Shown in pieces: positions 10,437 through 21,091 of a stretch of 64,000 nt of DNA; within the stretch, counting starts at the first letter, position 1, and every line of letters starts with the position of its first letter. This DNA comes from Paguma larvata (lineage: Eukaryota; Chordata; Mammalia; Carnivora; Viverridae), in the NCBI GenBank assembly GCA_030068075.1, contig CM057831.1:8817464-8881463 (forward strand). Direction: 5' to 3'. The notes beneath the pieces were generated by a model that ran no database searches, had not been told where the DNA came from, and saw only the letters and a list, made by a program, of their open reading frames with translations. The position numbers were made by a program, and so were the translations under genes.

Positions 10437-10449
10437 GGGACAGAATAAC
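10437..10449. repeat. Target-site duplication of L1 element A, 5' side
   Basis: gggacagaataac, identical to 3207-3219. It directly abuts the L1 5' end, which reads ccaagatggcgg on the minus strand 11 bases in. Confidence 0.9.
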
Positions 10450-10454
10450 CTTTA

Positions 10455-11000
10455 TGGCTCATACACGCTTTCGCCAAATATTTATTGAACACCTACTATG
10501 TACCAGAGACTGTACCGGGCCCGGAGGATACAAGGATGAAAAATCTTGCTGGCTAGCGGGGCACAAGCACATAAATGACAGAGTTTGATAAATACTACAA
10601 ATGTGAGACACACAGAGTTACGGGGCCCCAGGAAATTCCTTCGAAATGAGCCGAGGGACACAGGTAAGGCCCAGCAAGCTGCTACAGAATGGAATAGACT
10701 TATAAATTACTTGAAAATCATAGGGAATGTCAACCTGGTGGATAAGGTAAAGAAGGAAATTCCGGACAGGGCGAACAGCAAGAGCCAAGTCCCAGCAGCA
10801 CCAGAACACAGCGCATTCCAGGACCTGCTGGTGACATGATGACTGTGGGGTGTAGCCGTGGGTGTGGAAGGGTCCGCAGAGGCGCTCGAGAGAAGACGAG
10901 CCTGGGGAGGAGGGGCAGCCCGTGTACTGGGACCAACGAGCTCATGTTTTACCCTTAAGGTAACGGGAGCCCGTAAGGGATTTTCGGCAGACCCTGGATC
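10455..11000 (-). repeat. L2 LINE fragment
   Basis: On the plus strand it reads 'aaatatttattgaacaccta', 'ctatgtaccagagactgtac', later 'gggcgaacagcaagagccaa', 'gcattccaggacctgctgg' and 'ctcatgttttacccttaagg'. This is the order of blocks in the reverse complement of the L2 3' region, with gaps. An ancient LINE. Confidence 0.65.
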
Positions 11001-11002
11001 CA

Positions 11003-11565
11003 TCTTTCCCATTTGCTTTCTCAGTTGTTTGTGCTCATTTCCAACAAGAAATCCCCATCTGAGGTTTTCCCATTCCAGTTCCCCTTGGGAGTCCTCAGGG
11101 CTGTGTTCCCATTTCTGCCACAGAATGAGGGCAGGAGGCCGCCCTAGGTAAGTGGAGGCAAATGTTTTCTGAGGAAGGTTGAGGGGGTTGAGAAAGATCT
11201 TGCCGGGCTAGAAACAGAAGCAAAGAGTAGGTACGATCAGAACAATGGGTCCAGTCCCTGCTGGCTCCCCCAAAAGCCAAGCTGCCCAAAAGCCCAAACC
11301 CTTTTTATGGCCATGTAAACAAAGGTCTCTCGGTCTCCTTACCCGTCTCTAGAACCTTACCCTGGGTAGTGTGGCTTAGTCACAGTGGCCAGTGTGGAGA
11401 GAAGGAGGCAAGCCCTTTGTCCCAGGAGTTGGGAGCCTCTTCAGCCAACCCCATCTTGCTGCCACTTGTCAAGCAGGGCCCTACGGGGACATCAGCTCCT
11501 AGCTTCTGCCCTCATACCCTACATTTTCTCCCAACACGTTGTGCCCATCAGCGACCCCCCCCCCA
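11003..11565. other. Unique sequence, no gene recognised
   Basis: No repeat family or domain recognised between the L2 fragment and the next SINE. A short poly-C run lies at about 11553-11564. Confidence 0.35.
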
Positions 11566-11569
11566 AGCC

Positions 11570-11745
11570 TGAGTGTGTGTGTGAGCAGGGGAGGGACAGA
11601 GACTGAGGGAGAGAGAGAGTCCCAAGCAGGCTCCGCGCTGTCAGCGCAGAGCTCGACCTGGCTTTTGAACCCACGAACCTCAAGATCATGACCTGAGCGA
11701 AATCAAGAGTCAGATGCATAACCGACTGAGCCCCCCAGGAGCCCC
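11570..11745 (-). mobile_element. Felid tRNA-Lys SINE, copy 3
   Basis: The minus-strand copy ends at 11745 with the complement of GGGGCTCCTGGGGGGCTCAG. The inner marks 'cccaagcaggctccgcgctg' and 'gacctgagcgaaatcaagag' are the complement of the SINE body. The tail side merges with a GT-rich stretch at 11571-11584, and no AATAAA tail remains. Confidence 0.85.
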
Positions 11746-11929
11746 AGAGCTCTTCCTCTTTCAGGGACTGCCCTTCCTCTCTCTGCCTGTCTGGCGAGCT
11801 TGGACTCGTTTTCTAGGTCTTGGCTCAGAGGCCAGGCTCGGTGAAGCCCTCCCGGCCCTCTGGTCAGAGGTGGGCCACCACCGGACTCTAAACCGATCAC
11901 TTTCACTGTGACATCAACTAGGGTGAGTC

Positions 11930-12060
11930 ACTGTGTGCGCGGCTTTCTCTCTCATTAGATGGAACATCTTGAGGGCACGGACCATGCGTCCTGACCGCTG
12001 ATTCCCTGCACTTACCAGGAGCCCTATACCTGTAGGTGCCAACGACTACTGTTAACTACT
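11930..12060 (+). repeat. L2/MIR-like 3'-end fragment
   Basis: 'tctcattagatggaacatcttgagggcacggacc' followed by 'ccctgcacttaccagg' matches the sense L2 3' end ('actagaatgtaagctccatgagggcaggga ... ccagcacctagaa'), strongly diverged. Confidence 0.45.
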
Positions 12061-12064
12061 TAAC

Positions 12065-13260
12065 TAATATCCGGTCACGTGGCAAGCAGGCTATGAGAAA
12101 GAGAAAGGGAGGAAGGACGAGTGTCCAGCTACAAAAGACTCTGCACTGGGTCATGTCACTGGGTTGTGTGCGAGATATTCAGAGCCCCTGGGGATTCTAG
12201 GGGCTCTTTGGTCTTTTTTTCTCCTGCCCACATCTCCTTCCTCTCCGTCTCCTCTTATTCTTACCTTCAGCTTCCAAAGACTCGAGTAGGCATCCGCCCC
12301 AGGTGCCCGCCTGCTCGCCTCTCCTCCTCCCCAGGGGCTGGGGCACAGAGGCGCCTGGACCAGTAGTAACACGGATCCACCCACGACTCTAATTCCTGTA
12401 CCTTATTAAATTCAAGGCTGATGTGGGCTGTGGGGAGCTTTCTCGGACCACCTGCTGTCTGATCAATTCCTTTTCTTTCTTTCCCCCTGGTGACTAATAG
12501 CTGCTTTTTCCTTGGTCTCCAAGTCTCTTTGTCCCATCGCCCCCTCCCCCCCCAGCCCAACCAGGTTATTCAGAGGCTGGTGAGTCATGATGTCTTCTCA
12601 CCCACTTGACTCCCTGAAAGCCAGGCAGGGGGGGCTCCCCTCTCTGGGGAGGGGTTGCTGTAGAAATGAGAGTATGGCTGGGGGAGATGAGGGCCGAGGG
12701 AGAGAACGGAAGGAATAGAAGCTGGGGCCGCCACGCAGCGAGGGAAGCTCCTAGAAAGGCAGATAACATCTGAGGAGGCCAGAGAGTGCAGGACTCATAG
12801 CAGCAAGGGAGCAAGGGCGGTCTCGAGAATATGGGCACCAAGACAAATGTATAAAACAGGGACCTGAGGCGGGTAGGTAAGGTGGAGAACCCGCGAGAGC
12901 AAAGCTGCCGTAAAAGGAAATTTTTCCTCCTGAGAACTCGCAGTCCCCTGTCCTCTTCAGAGGAGAGAAAGCACCTTGGTATCAGTGCGGCGGCCCTGCC
13001 CAGGCACCCGTTGCCTGTGTGGACTCGGGAACTCGGGGATCAAAGTTCAGGCACAGAGCACGGAGCCAGGCACTGCCTAAGAATGGCTGAGTGTGTGCAC
13101 TGTCCCACGGGCGTGACCAGGGCGGGAGCCCGAGGCCAGTGGGAGTCAGCGCAGCCTCCAGGAGGGGGCAGCCTGGGGCGCAGATGGGGCCATCACCCCG
13201 GCCCCAGACAAGGAGTCTATATAGGACTTTGCAGGGAGGCAGGTATCAGGCTAGGAGTCA
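12065..13260. other. Unique sequence, no gene recognised
   Basis: No recognised repeat. Open frames of 80-133 codons occur on both strands without domains. A poly-C run lies at 12543-12555. Confidence 0.35.
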
Positions 13261-13261
13261 G

Positions 13262-13345
13262 GAGACCAGACTGTGAGTTCTGACCCTTAGCGGTGTGCTG
13301 TTGAACAAGTCACCAGGTGTCGCAGAGCTTCTGTCCTCACCCGTG
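13262..13345 (+). repeat. MIR fragment
   Basis: 'gagaccagactgtgagttctgacccttagcggtgtgctgttgaacaagtcacc' fits the MIR core ('cctgggttcaaatcccagctctgccacttactagctgtgtgaccttgggcaagtcac'), with decay. Confidence 0.5.
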
Positions 13346-13569
13346 TCACAATCTCAGCCCTGCCGTTCATCTTAGGGGACAGGGAACCCGATGAAAAATA
13401 AACACGGAAGCATCCTGCAAACTGTAAAGCTCTCCAGGTGCAGGAAAACTGTGTCCTTCCCAGTTAGAAGCTCACAGGAGGGACCAGAGGAGAGCGGGGA
13501 GGCCCCCAGCCCACCTGCTGCATCTGCTTGGAGGACCTCTCCCGCTTCCTGCCACAGCCCTTCTGAACT

Positions 13570-13770
13570 TCTCTGTGTTCCCGGGTCCGGGAAAGCCGGC
13601 TCCCACTCACCTCAGGGCCTTTGCACGTCATTCTCTCTGCCTGGAATGTTTTCCTGCCTTCTCTTTGCTGGACTAACTCCTACTCTGCCTTCGGGTCTCA
13701 GTTTAAATGTCATTTCTGCCAAGAGGCCCTCCCAGAACCAGCATATGTTAGTTTAGCGTTCCTGTTGCAG
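13570..13770 (+). repeat. L2 LINE fragment
   Basis: The blocks 'cacctcagggcctttgcacg', 'tctctgcctggaatgttttc', 'tgctggactaactcctactc' and 'gtctcagtttaaatgtcatt' are in the order of the sense L2 3' region. The 121- and 90-codon frames crossing it are not genes. Confidence 0.8.
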
Positions 13771-13796
13771 GCTTTTCTGGAACCCTGTACTTCTAG

Positions 13797-13872
13797 GAGT
13801 GCGTGTGTATGCGCCTGTGTGCGCGTTTGCGCGTGTGTGTGGGAGAGAGACAGAGAGAGAGTGATTGATTGC
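13797..13872. repeat. GT/GC and GA microsatellite
   Basis: A GT-rich alternating purine-pyrimidine stretch with GC steps (gtgcgcgtttgcgcgtgtgt) leads into (GA)n at about 13842-13862. The alternating part is of the kind that can adopt Z-DNA. Confidence 0.8.
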
Positions 13873-13874
13873 AA

Positions 13875-15295
13875 GGGACGTGTCTGTGTCTGAGTTGGGG
13901 GGAGGGCTGTGAGTCCCTCAGTCCCAATTATAGCTGACTCCGGAGCCCCCAGACCACTGCAGGGAGCAGCCAGAGCTGTGTGGGTGCTCTGCCACCTGTC
14001 CACCAGCTGCCACTCTCTTCGAGCTCTTGGGGAGAAGCTATGGGAGTCTGAGGCGTTTTCTGGGCCACTGCCTAGCGATTGGGAAGAACGGCCTTCTTCC
14101 CCACCCGCACCGGTGGACCAGGAAGCCCCGCAGCCCCCACAGCCACGCTTCGGCCCCTTCCCCCGAAGGAAGGTGTCCCTGAGCACGTGTGCGTGCCTGC
14201 CGGTGCCGTACCACCCTGCCTCCCCAGTGGTCCAGGTGGGAGTTTGGCCTCGGGATGAGGGTCTCTGTCCCATCGCTGGAACCAGGCGGCCAGGCCCTCC
14301 CCTCATCCGCATCTCTGCACAGGGTCACCTCCTCGGAGGCCCCAGGCCACTCCGCCTAAGAGAGTCCCCTCCCACTTTAAACGCTCCAGCTGCTCTGTTT
14401 TCTGCATAGCGCGCATGGCCCCGGTATTGTGCCGTGTCCATTTCCTCGTTTGCCTGTGGCGTGTGTGAGCGTGGCTGTTGTCAGAATGAAAGCAGGGGCG
14501 GGGGAGGGGTTCTGTGGACCTGGTGCCCACCGTGCTGGCTATTCTCTGTGTGCTCCTGCCCCCTCGGGGCCGGCCCAGCCCATCTCTGCCCTGCTCCGGC
14601 GGGGTTGTTTTCTTTCCCACTCCCTCCCTGCTCTGACACCGGGAACCTGGCGGAAGGGTCGGTCCTCCGTTTGGTTTGCGCCAGACAGCCTCTAGCCGGT
14701 GACTCCAGGGCTCCCGGGCTCCAGGGCTGCCTCACGCGGCTGCCCTGTCATTACTCCTGGTTTGGGATCCTTCACCATGCCTTGCTGGTTCCCCACCTGC
14801 CCATATCTCTATAACTGGTTCCTTCATTAAAGCCTTTGCACTTGAACTGCTGAAAACAAATCTTAGATTCTCATGCAGCTTTGGTTTAGCACAGCAGCTC
14901 CTGTGGAATAGATCAAAGCATGGCAGGTGCCCCAGGCTAATGTGCCCCCTCCCCACCTGCTAGAGTCCCAGGCTGTGCTATGGAAGGACAGGGTGGCAGT
15001 CAAAAGAGACATAAGGTCTCTATATAGCATAACCCCAAGTTGTCCTCAGACCAAGATCAGCACTCAAATTTTTAAAGGTTATAAGTGAGAAAATCCCAGG
15101 GTCCCCCTCAGTGGCCTGTTTTTATGATTTACAACTCTCCCTGGCAGAAATATCTTCCTAATGTCTAACCCAAATCCCTTTTATTGCAGTTGGAAACTCC
15201 TTCCTCTTGATCTAAAGATAAAAATCGCCTCTCTGTTATCATTTCAGAAAATCTTTATACCACATCAGCATGGAGTATTCTGGAACATTAATATA
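13875..15295. other. Unique sequence, no gene recognised
   Basis: GC-rich to about 14800, then AT-richer. Long overlapping frames on both strands (166 codons plus, 200 codons minus) have no recognisable domain, and the minus one begins inside the microsatellite. A short cttcattaaagc near 14822 is not enough to call a polyadenylation site. Confidence 0.35.
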
Positions 15296-15297
15296 TT

Positions 15298-15465
15298 AAA
15301 TGGGAAGTGCAAAGAACGTGGGATTTGAGTCCAGGAAAAACTGGAGTATTGGTTCTAACATAGTATTCTGAGTGACGCTAGGAAGCTCGTGTAACCCCCT
15401 CTGTACCTGTTCATCACCTGTAAAATGGGCATAACGGGGAGCCACGCCCAGCCCATCTCCTGCCC
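15298..15465 (+). repeat. MIR fragment
   Basis: 'gtgggatttgagtccaggaa', then 'gtgacgctaggaagctcgtgtaacc', then 'ctgttcatcacctgtaaaatgggcataacgggg' follow the MIR order (core, then 'tttcctcatctgtaaaatgggga'). Confidence 0.65.
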
Positions 15466-16082
15466 GGTATTCGGGAACACCAAAAGCACGCAGCAATTCA
15501 TTCTCTATCTAAACATTAGCTGGTCCTCTCATCCTCTTCAGAATATTTCAGCCCGGGATCTGAGATTATCTTAAAGTTCTCTTTTTCAGTCCTCCTGAAA
15601 CGGAATGAAATTTTCAAAAGGGTCCTTCCTGGCATTGCATAGACCCAGGGCATGGGATGGGGAGGGGACCTCAGTTTCTCATCCATGTCCTTTCACTCGT
15701 GGCCTACCTGCGGGTGGTGGGGCAGTGGTAGCCTGATCAGGTACTGGCCTCGGTGAGGCTGCTCAATCACATAGGAGGATGCAGTCCTGCCGCCCGCCTG
15801 GCTGGTCTGTGAGGGACGCCGCGTGCTGCCCGGTGTTAACACAACAGAACGCCAGCACTCCGCACCCTTCCTGGGAAACGTAAGCTCGATTGTCTGCTGC
15901 TGGCTGTTGTGAAAACCCCGGGGCAAGAGATAATAATCGTGGAGGCTTATCTGAAGGACATGTGCCCATCTCCTCCTCCGGATAGTCTAGATTTTATCCC
16001 TGGATCAAACCGGACAATCAGAGAGCTACACATCTGCACTAGATGGTTTTGGCTCCGTGTGGAAGCAGATTTACTGGTGTTT
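15466..16082. other. Unique sequence, no gene recognised
   Basis: No repeat family recognised. It ends at the insertion site of L1 element B. Confidence 0.35.
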
Positions 16083-16096
16083 GGGCATACTGTTTT
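16083..16096. repeat. Target-site duplication of L1 element B, 3' side
   Basis: gggcatactgtttt, matching gggcacactgtttt at 22637-22650 with one T/C difference. Confidence 0.85.
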
Positions 16097-16349
16097 GTGT
16101 TTGTTTGTTTTTTTTTAACAATTTATTGTCAGATTGGCTTCCATACAACACCCAGTGCTCATGCCAACAAGTGCCCTCCTCAGTGCCCATCACCCACTCT
16201 CCCCCTCTCCCATACCCCCATCAACCTTAGTTTGTTCTCAGTATTTGAGAGTCTCTTATATTTTATCTCCTTCCCTCTCTATGGCTTTTTTTAAATTTCC
16301 CCTCTTCCCCACCCTTATGGTTTGCTGCTATGCCTCTCAAAATCTACCT

Positions 16350-19300
16350 AAGCCTGAAAACATATGGCATCTGTCTTTCTCTGCCTAAGTTATTTCACTC
16401 AGCATAATACCCTCCAGTTCCATCCATGTTGCCACACATGGCCAGATTTCATTCTTCCTCATTGCTGCGTAGTATTCCATTGTGTGTGTGTATATATATA
16501 TACACACACCACATCTTCTTTATCCATTCGTCAGTTGATGGGCACTTGGTCTCCTTCCATGATTTGGCTATTGTCTAAAGTGCTGCTATGAACATTGGGG
16601 TACACGTGCCCCTCTGCATCAGCACTCCTGTGTCTCTTGGGTAGATTCCTAGCAGTGCTATTGCTGGGTCAAAGGGTAGCTCTATTTTCATTTTTTTGAG
16701 GAACCTCCACACCGTTTTCCAGAGTGGCTGCACCAGTTTGCATCCCCACCAACAGTGTAGGAGGGTGCCTGCTTCTCCACATCCTCACCAGAATCTAGTT
16801 TCCTGATTTGTTCATTTTAGCCACTCTGACTGGTGTGAGGTGGTGTCTCGGTGTGATTTTGACTTGTATTTCCCTGAGGATGAGTGACATTGAGCATCGT
16901 TTCATGTATCTTTTGGCCATCTGGATATCTTCTTTGGAGAAGTGTCTATTCATATCTTCTGCCCACTTCTTCATTGGATCATTCATTTTCTGGGTGTGGA
17001 GTTTGGTAAGTTCTTTATAGACTTCAGATACTAGTCCTTTATCTGATATGTCATTTGCAATGATCCTTTCCCATTCCGTCAGTTGCCTATTAGTTTTATT
17101 GCTTGTTTCTTTTGTGGCACAGAAGCTTTTTATCTTGAGGAGGCCCCAATAGTTCATTTTTGCTTTTAATTTCCTTCCCTTTGGAGATGTGTCAAATAAG
17201 AAATTGCTGCGGCTCAGGTCAAAAAGGTTTTTTTCTGATTTCTCCTGTAGGATTTTGATGGTTTCCTGTCTCACATTCAAGTCCTTCATCCATTTAGAGT
17301 TTATTTTTGTGAGTGGTTTAAGGGAGTGGTCTGGTTTCATTCTTCTGCATGTTGCTGTCCAGTTCTCCCAGCACCATTTGTTAAAGAGGCCGTCTTTTTT
17401 CCATTGGATACCTTTTCCTGCTTTGTCAAAGATTAGTTGGCCATATGCTTGTGGGTCCATTTCTGGGTTCTCTATTCTATTCCATTGGTCTATGTGTCTG
17501 TTCTTGTGCTAGTACCATACTGTCTTGATGATTACTGCTTTGTAGTAGAGGTTAAAGTCTGGGATTGTGATGCCTCCTGCCTTGGTTTTCTTCTTCAATA
17601 TTACTTTGGATATTCAAGGTCTTTTGTGGTTCCATACAAATTTTAGGATTGTTTGCTCTAGCTTTGAGAAGAATGCAGGTGCAATTTTGATTGGGGATTG
17701 CATTGAATGTGTAGATGCTTTGAGTAGTGTTGACATTTTAACAGTATTTATTCTTCCATTCCATGAGCATGGGATGTTTTTCCATTTCCTTGTGTCTTCC
17801 TCAATTTCCTTCATAAGTTTTTTATAGTTGTCAGCGTAGAGATCTTTTACATCTTTGGTTAGGTTTTATTCCTAGGTATTTTATGCTTTTTGGTGCAATT
17901 GTGAATGAGATTAGCTTCTTTATTTCTCTTTATGTTGCTTCATTATTGGTGTATAGAAATGCAACCAACTTCTGTACATTGATTTTGTAGTCTGCAACTT
18001 TGCTGAATTCACGGATCAGTTCTAGCAGGCTTTTGGTGGATTCTGTCAGGTTTTCCATGTAGAATATCATGTCGTCTGTGAAAAGTGAAAGTTTGACTTC
18101 ATCCTTGCCAATCTTGATGCCTTTTATTTTGTTTTGTTGACTGATTGCTGATGCTAGGACCTCCAACACTATGTTAAATAGCAGTGGTGAGAGTGGACAT
18201 CCCTGTCGTGTTCCTGATTTCAGGGTGAAGGCTCTCGGTTTTTCCCCATTGAGGATGATATTAGCTGTGGGCTTTTCATAAATGGCTTTTTTGATGTTTA
18301 AGTATGTTCCTTCTATCCTGACTTTCTCGACGGTTTTTATTAGGAAAGGGTGCTGTATTTTGTCAAAAGCTTTTTCTGCATCTATTGACAGGATCATATG
18401 GTTCTTATCTTTTCTTTTGTTAATGTGATGTATCACATTGATTGATTTGTGAATATTGAACCAGGCCTGCAACCAGGGATGAATCTTACTTGATCATGGT
18501 GAATAATTCTCTTTATATGCTGTTGGATTCGATTTGCTAGTATCTTGTTGAGAATCTTTGCATCCATATTCATCAGGGATATTGGCCTGTAGTTCTCTTT
18601 TTTTGCTAGGTCTCTATCTGGTTTGGGATTCAAAGTGATGCTGGCTTTATAGACTGAGTCCAGGAGTTTTTTTTACATCTCAGTTTGTTTTGGAACAGCT
18701 TGAGGAGGATAGGTATTAACTCTGTTTTAAATGTCTGGTAGAATTCCCCAGGGAAGCCATCTGGTCCAGGACTCTTATTCGTTGGGAGATTTTTGATAAC
18801 TGATTCAATTTCTTCACTAGTTATGGGTCTGTTCAAGTTTTCTATTTCTTCCCATTTGAGCTTTGGTAGTGTGTGGCTGTTGAGGTATTTGTCCATTTCT
18901 TCCAGATTGTCCAATTTGATGGCATATAATTTTTTATGTATTCCTGATAACTGCATGTATTTATGAAGGATTGGTTGTAATCACTCTTTTTGTTCATGAT
19001 TTTGTCTATTTGGGTTCTCTATCTTTTCTTTTTGAGAAGCCTGGCTAGTGGTTTATCAATTTTGTTAATTTTTTAAAGAACCAGCTCTTGGTTTCATTGA
19101 TATGTTGCAGTACTTTTTTGGTTTCTATATTAATAATCTCTGCCCTAATTTTTATTATTTCTCTCTGCTGGGTTTGAAGTATCTTAGCTGTTCTGCTTCT
19201 AGTTCCTTTAGGTGTGCTGTTAGAATTTGTGTTAGTGATTTTTCTTGTTTCTTGAGATAGGCCTGGATTGCAATATATTTTCCTCTCAGGACTGCCTTTG

Positions 19301-20171
19301 CCACATCCCAAAGCGTTTGAATTGTTGTATTTTCATTTTCATTTGTTTCCATGTATTTTTAAATCTCTTTAATTGCTTGGTTGACCCATTCGTTCTTTAG
19401 TAGGTTGTTCTTTAGCCTCCGTGTTTTTGGGGGTTTCCCAGACTTTTTCCTGTGGTTGATTTCATAGCATTGTGATCTGAAAGTGTGCATGGTAGGATCT
19501 CAATTCTTTTATATTATATTTATTTAGAGCTTCTTCATGCCCTAGTATGTGGTCAGTCTTGGAAAATGTACCATGTGCATTTGAGAGGAATGTAAATTTC
19601 TTTGCTTCTGGATGAAGGGCTCTGAAGATGTCAGTCAGATCCATCTGTTCCAATGTGTCATTCATGGCCATTGTTTCTTTAGTGACTCTGTGTCTTGATC
19701 TATCCAGTGCTGTCAGTGGAGTGCTAAAGTCCCCTGCAATTAGCATATTTTTATCAATAAGATTGCTTATGTTTGTAATTAGCTGCTTTACAAATTTAGG
19801 TGGCCCAGAATTTGGTGTGTAGATATAATTGTTAGCTCTTCCTGCTGGATAGTCCCTTTGATTATTATATAATATCCTTCTTCATCTCTTGTTACATCCT
19901 TTACTTTACAGTCTAGTTTGTCTGATATAAGTGTGGCTACTCCAGTTTTCTTTTGACTTCCAGGAGCATGGTAGATAGTTCTCCATCCCCTCACTTTCAA
20001 TCTGATGGTGTCTTCAGGTCTAAAACGAGTCTCTTGAAGACAGAAAATAGATGGGTCTTGTTTTTTAATCCATTCTGTTACCCTTTTGATTGGAGCATTT
20101 AGTCCATTTACATTCAGTGTTGATATTGAAAAATACAGGTTTAGAGTCACTCTGTTATCTATAGGTTTCAT
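16350..20171 (-). pseudogene. L1 element B ORF2 (endonuclease/reverse transcriptase), broken
   Basis: The start chosen is the Met at 20171, before KPIDNRV and STLNVNGLNAPIK. The endonuclease part shows LNVNGLNAP, QETRFRPED (usually QETH), TGVATLISDKLDCK, GDFSTPL (usually GDFNTPL, so an active-site-region Asn has become Ser) and TDHILGH. The frame is lost near 19465. The RT palm lies in one open stretch, 18472-17930, with [28 protein letters not shown] and an intact FTDD box at 18071-18082. The C-terminal third is open from 17460 to 16795. At least five stops or frameshifts separate these blocks, so no full protein can be made. Confidence 0.93.
16484..16509. repeat. 26-bp perfect GT/TA/AC palindrome in L1 element B
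   Basis: GT steps, a central run of alternating T and A, then AC steps, equal to its own reverse complement over 26 bases. It lies in the 3' part of the L1, where element A has only a short 'tgtgtatatatacca' (3811-3825), so it grew by dinucleotide slippage in this copy. Confidence 0.9.
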
Positions 20172-20229
20172 GCTTGTAACGATTTCTCTGGTACTTTGTG
20201 TTCCTTGCAACCTTTCCTTCATAGAGTTC

Positions 20230-21091
20230 CCCTCAGGATCTCTTGTAAGGCTGGTTTATTTGTGATAAATTTCTTCAGTTTTTGTTTGTTGGGGAAAACC
20301 TTTACCTCTCCTTCCATTCTGAATGACAGGCTGGCCGGATACGGGATTCTTGGTTGCATATCCTTCCTGCTCATCACATTGAAGATATCCTGCCATTCCT
20401 TTCTGGCTTGCCAAGTTTCTGTAGATAAGTCTGCTACAGCCTTTATGTGTCTACTTTTCTATGTCAAGGCCCCTTTTTCCCTAACTGCTTTCAGAATTCT
20501 CTCTTTGTGCTTGTATTTCGCCAGTTTCACTATGATGTGTCGTGCAGAAAGTCTATGCAAGTTACGTCTGAGAGAAGTTCTCTGTGTCTTTTGGATTTCC
20601 ATGCCCGTTTCCTTCCTCATGTTGGGGAAGTTCTCAGCAATGATTTGTTCAAGTACGGCTTCAGCTCCTTTCTCTCTCTCTTCTTCCTCATGAATTCCTG
20701 TGATAGGGATATTATTCCATTTGAGTGCATCGCTCAGCTCTCGAATTCTCCTTTCCTGTTCCTGAATCAGATTCTGTCTCTTTTTCTCTGCTGTCTCTTT
20801 TTCCATAATTTTATTTTCTAATTCACCTATTCTGTCTTCTGCCTCTTCAGTCCTCACTGTGGCCACCTCCAGTTTGTTTTGCACCTAATTTAAAGCAGTT
20901 TTTAAGGTCCTTGATCTCTGCACCAAGGGACTCCCTGCTGTCTTCTATGCTTTGTTCAAGCCCAGCGATTAGTTTTATGATTACCATTCTATATTCGTGT
21001 TCTATTATGTTGCTATATCTGTATTCATCAATTCTTGAGCTATCACTACTTCCTGTAATTTCTTTTGAGAAGAATTTTTCTGTTTCGTCAT
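20230..21091 (-). pseudogene. L1 element B ORF1, broken
   Basis: ORF1 starts MTKQKNSSQKKFQE at 21091. A TAG stop at 20885-20887 interrupts the coiled-coil region. After it, 142 codons are open to 20459, covering the coiled coil (AEDRIGELENKIMEKETAEK), the RRM-like part (NNIPITGIHEEEEREKGAE) and RHIIVKLAKYKHKERILKAV. The C-terminal domain follows in another frame. The protein would bind L1 RNA as a trimer, but this copy is a pseudogene. Confidence 0.9.

Noticed and set aside
13710..14312. 200-codon minus-strand frame
   Set aside because: Begins in unique GC-rich DNA, reads through the GT/GA microsatellite and into an L2 fragment. No domain.
14815..14835. cttcattaaagcc as a polyadenylation signal of an upstream gene
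   Set aside because: The hexamer is ATTAAA-like but no coding region precedes it and no downstream GU-rich element is clear.
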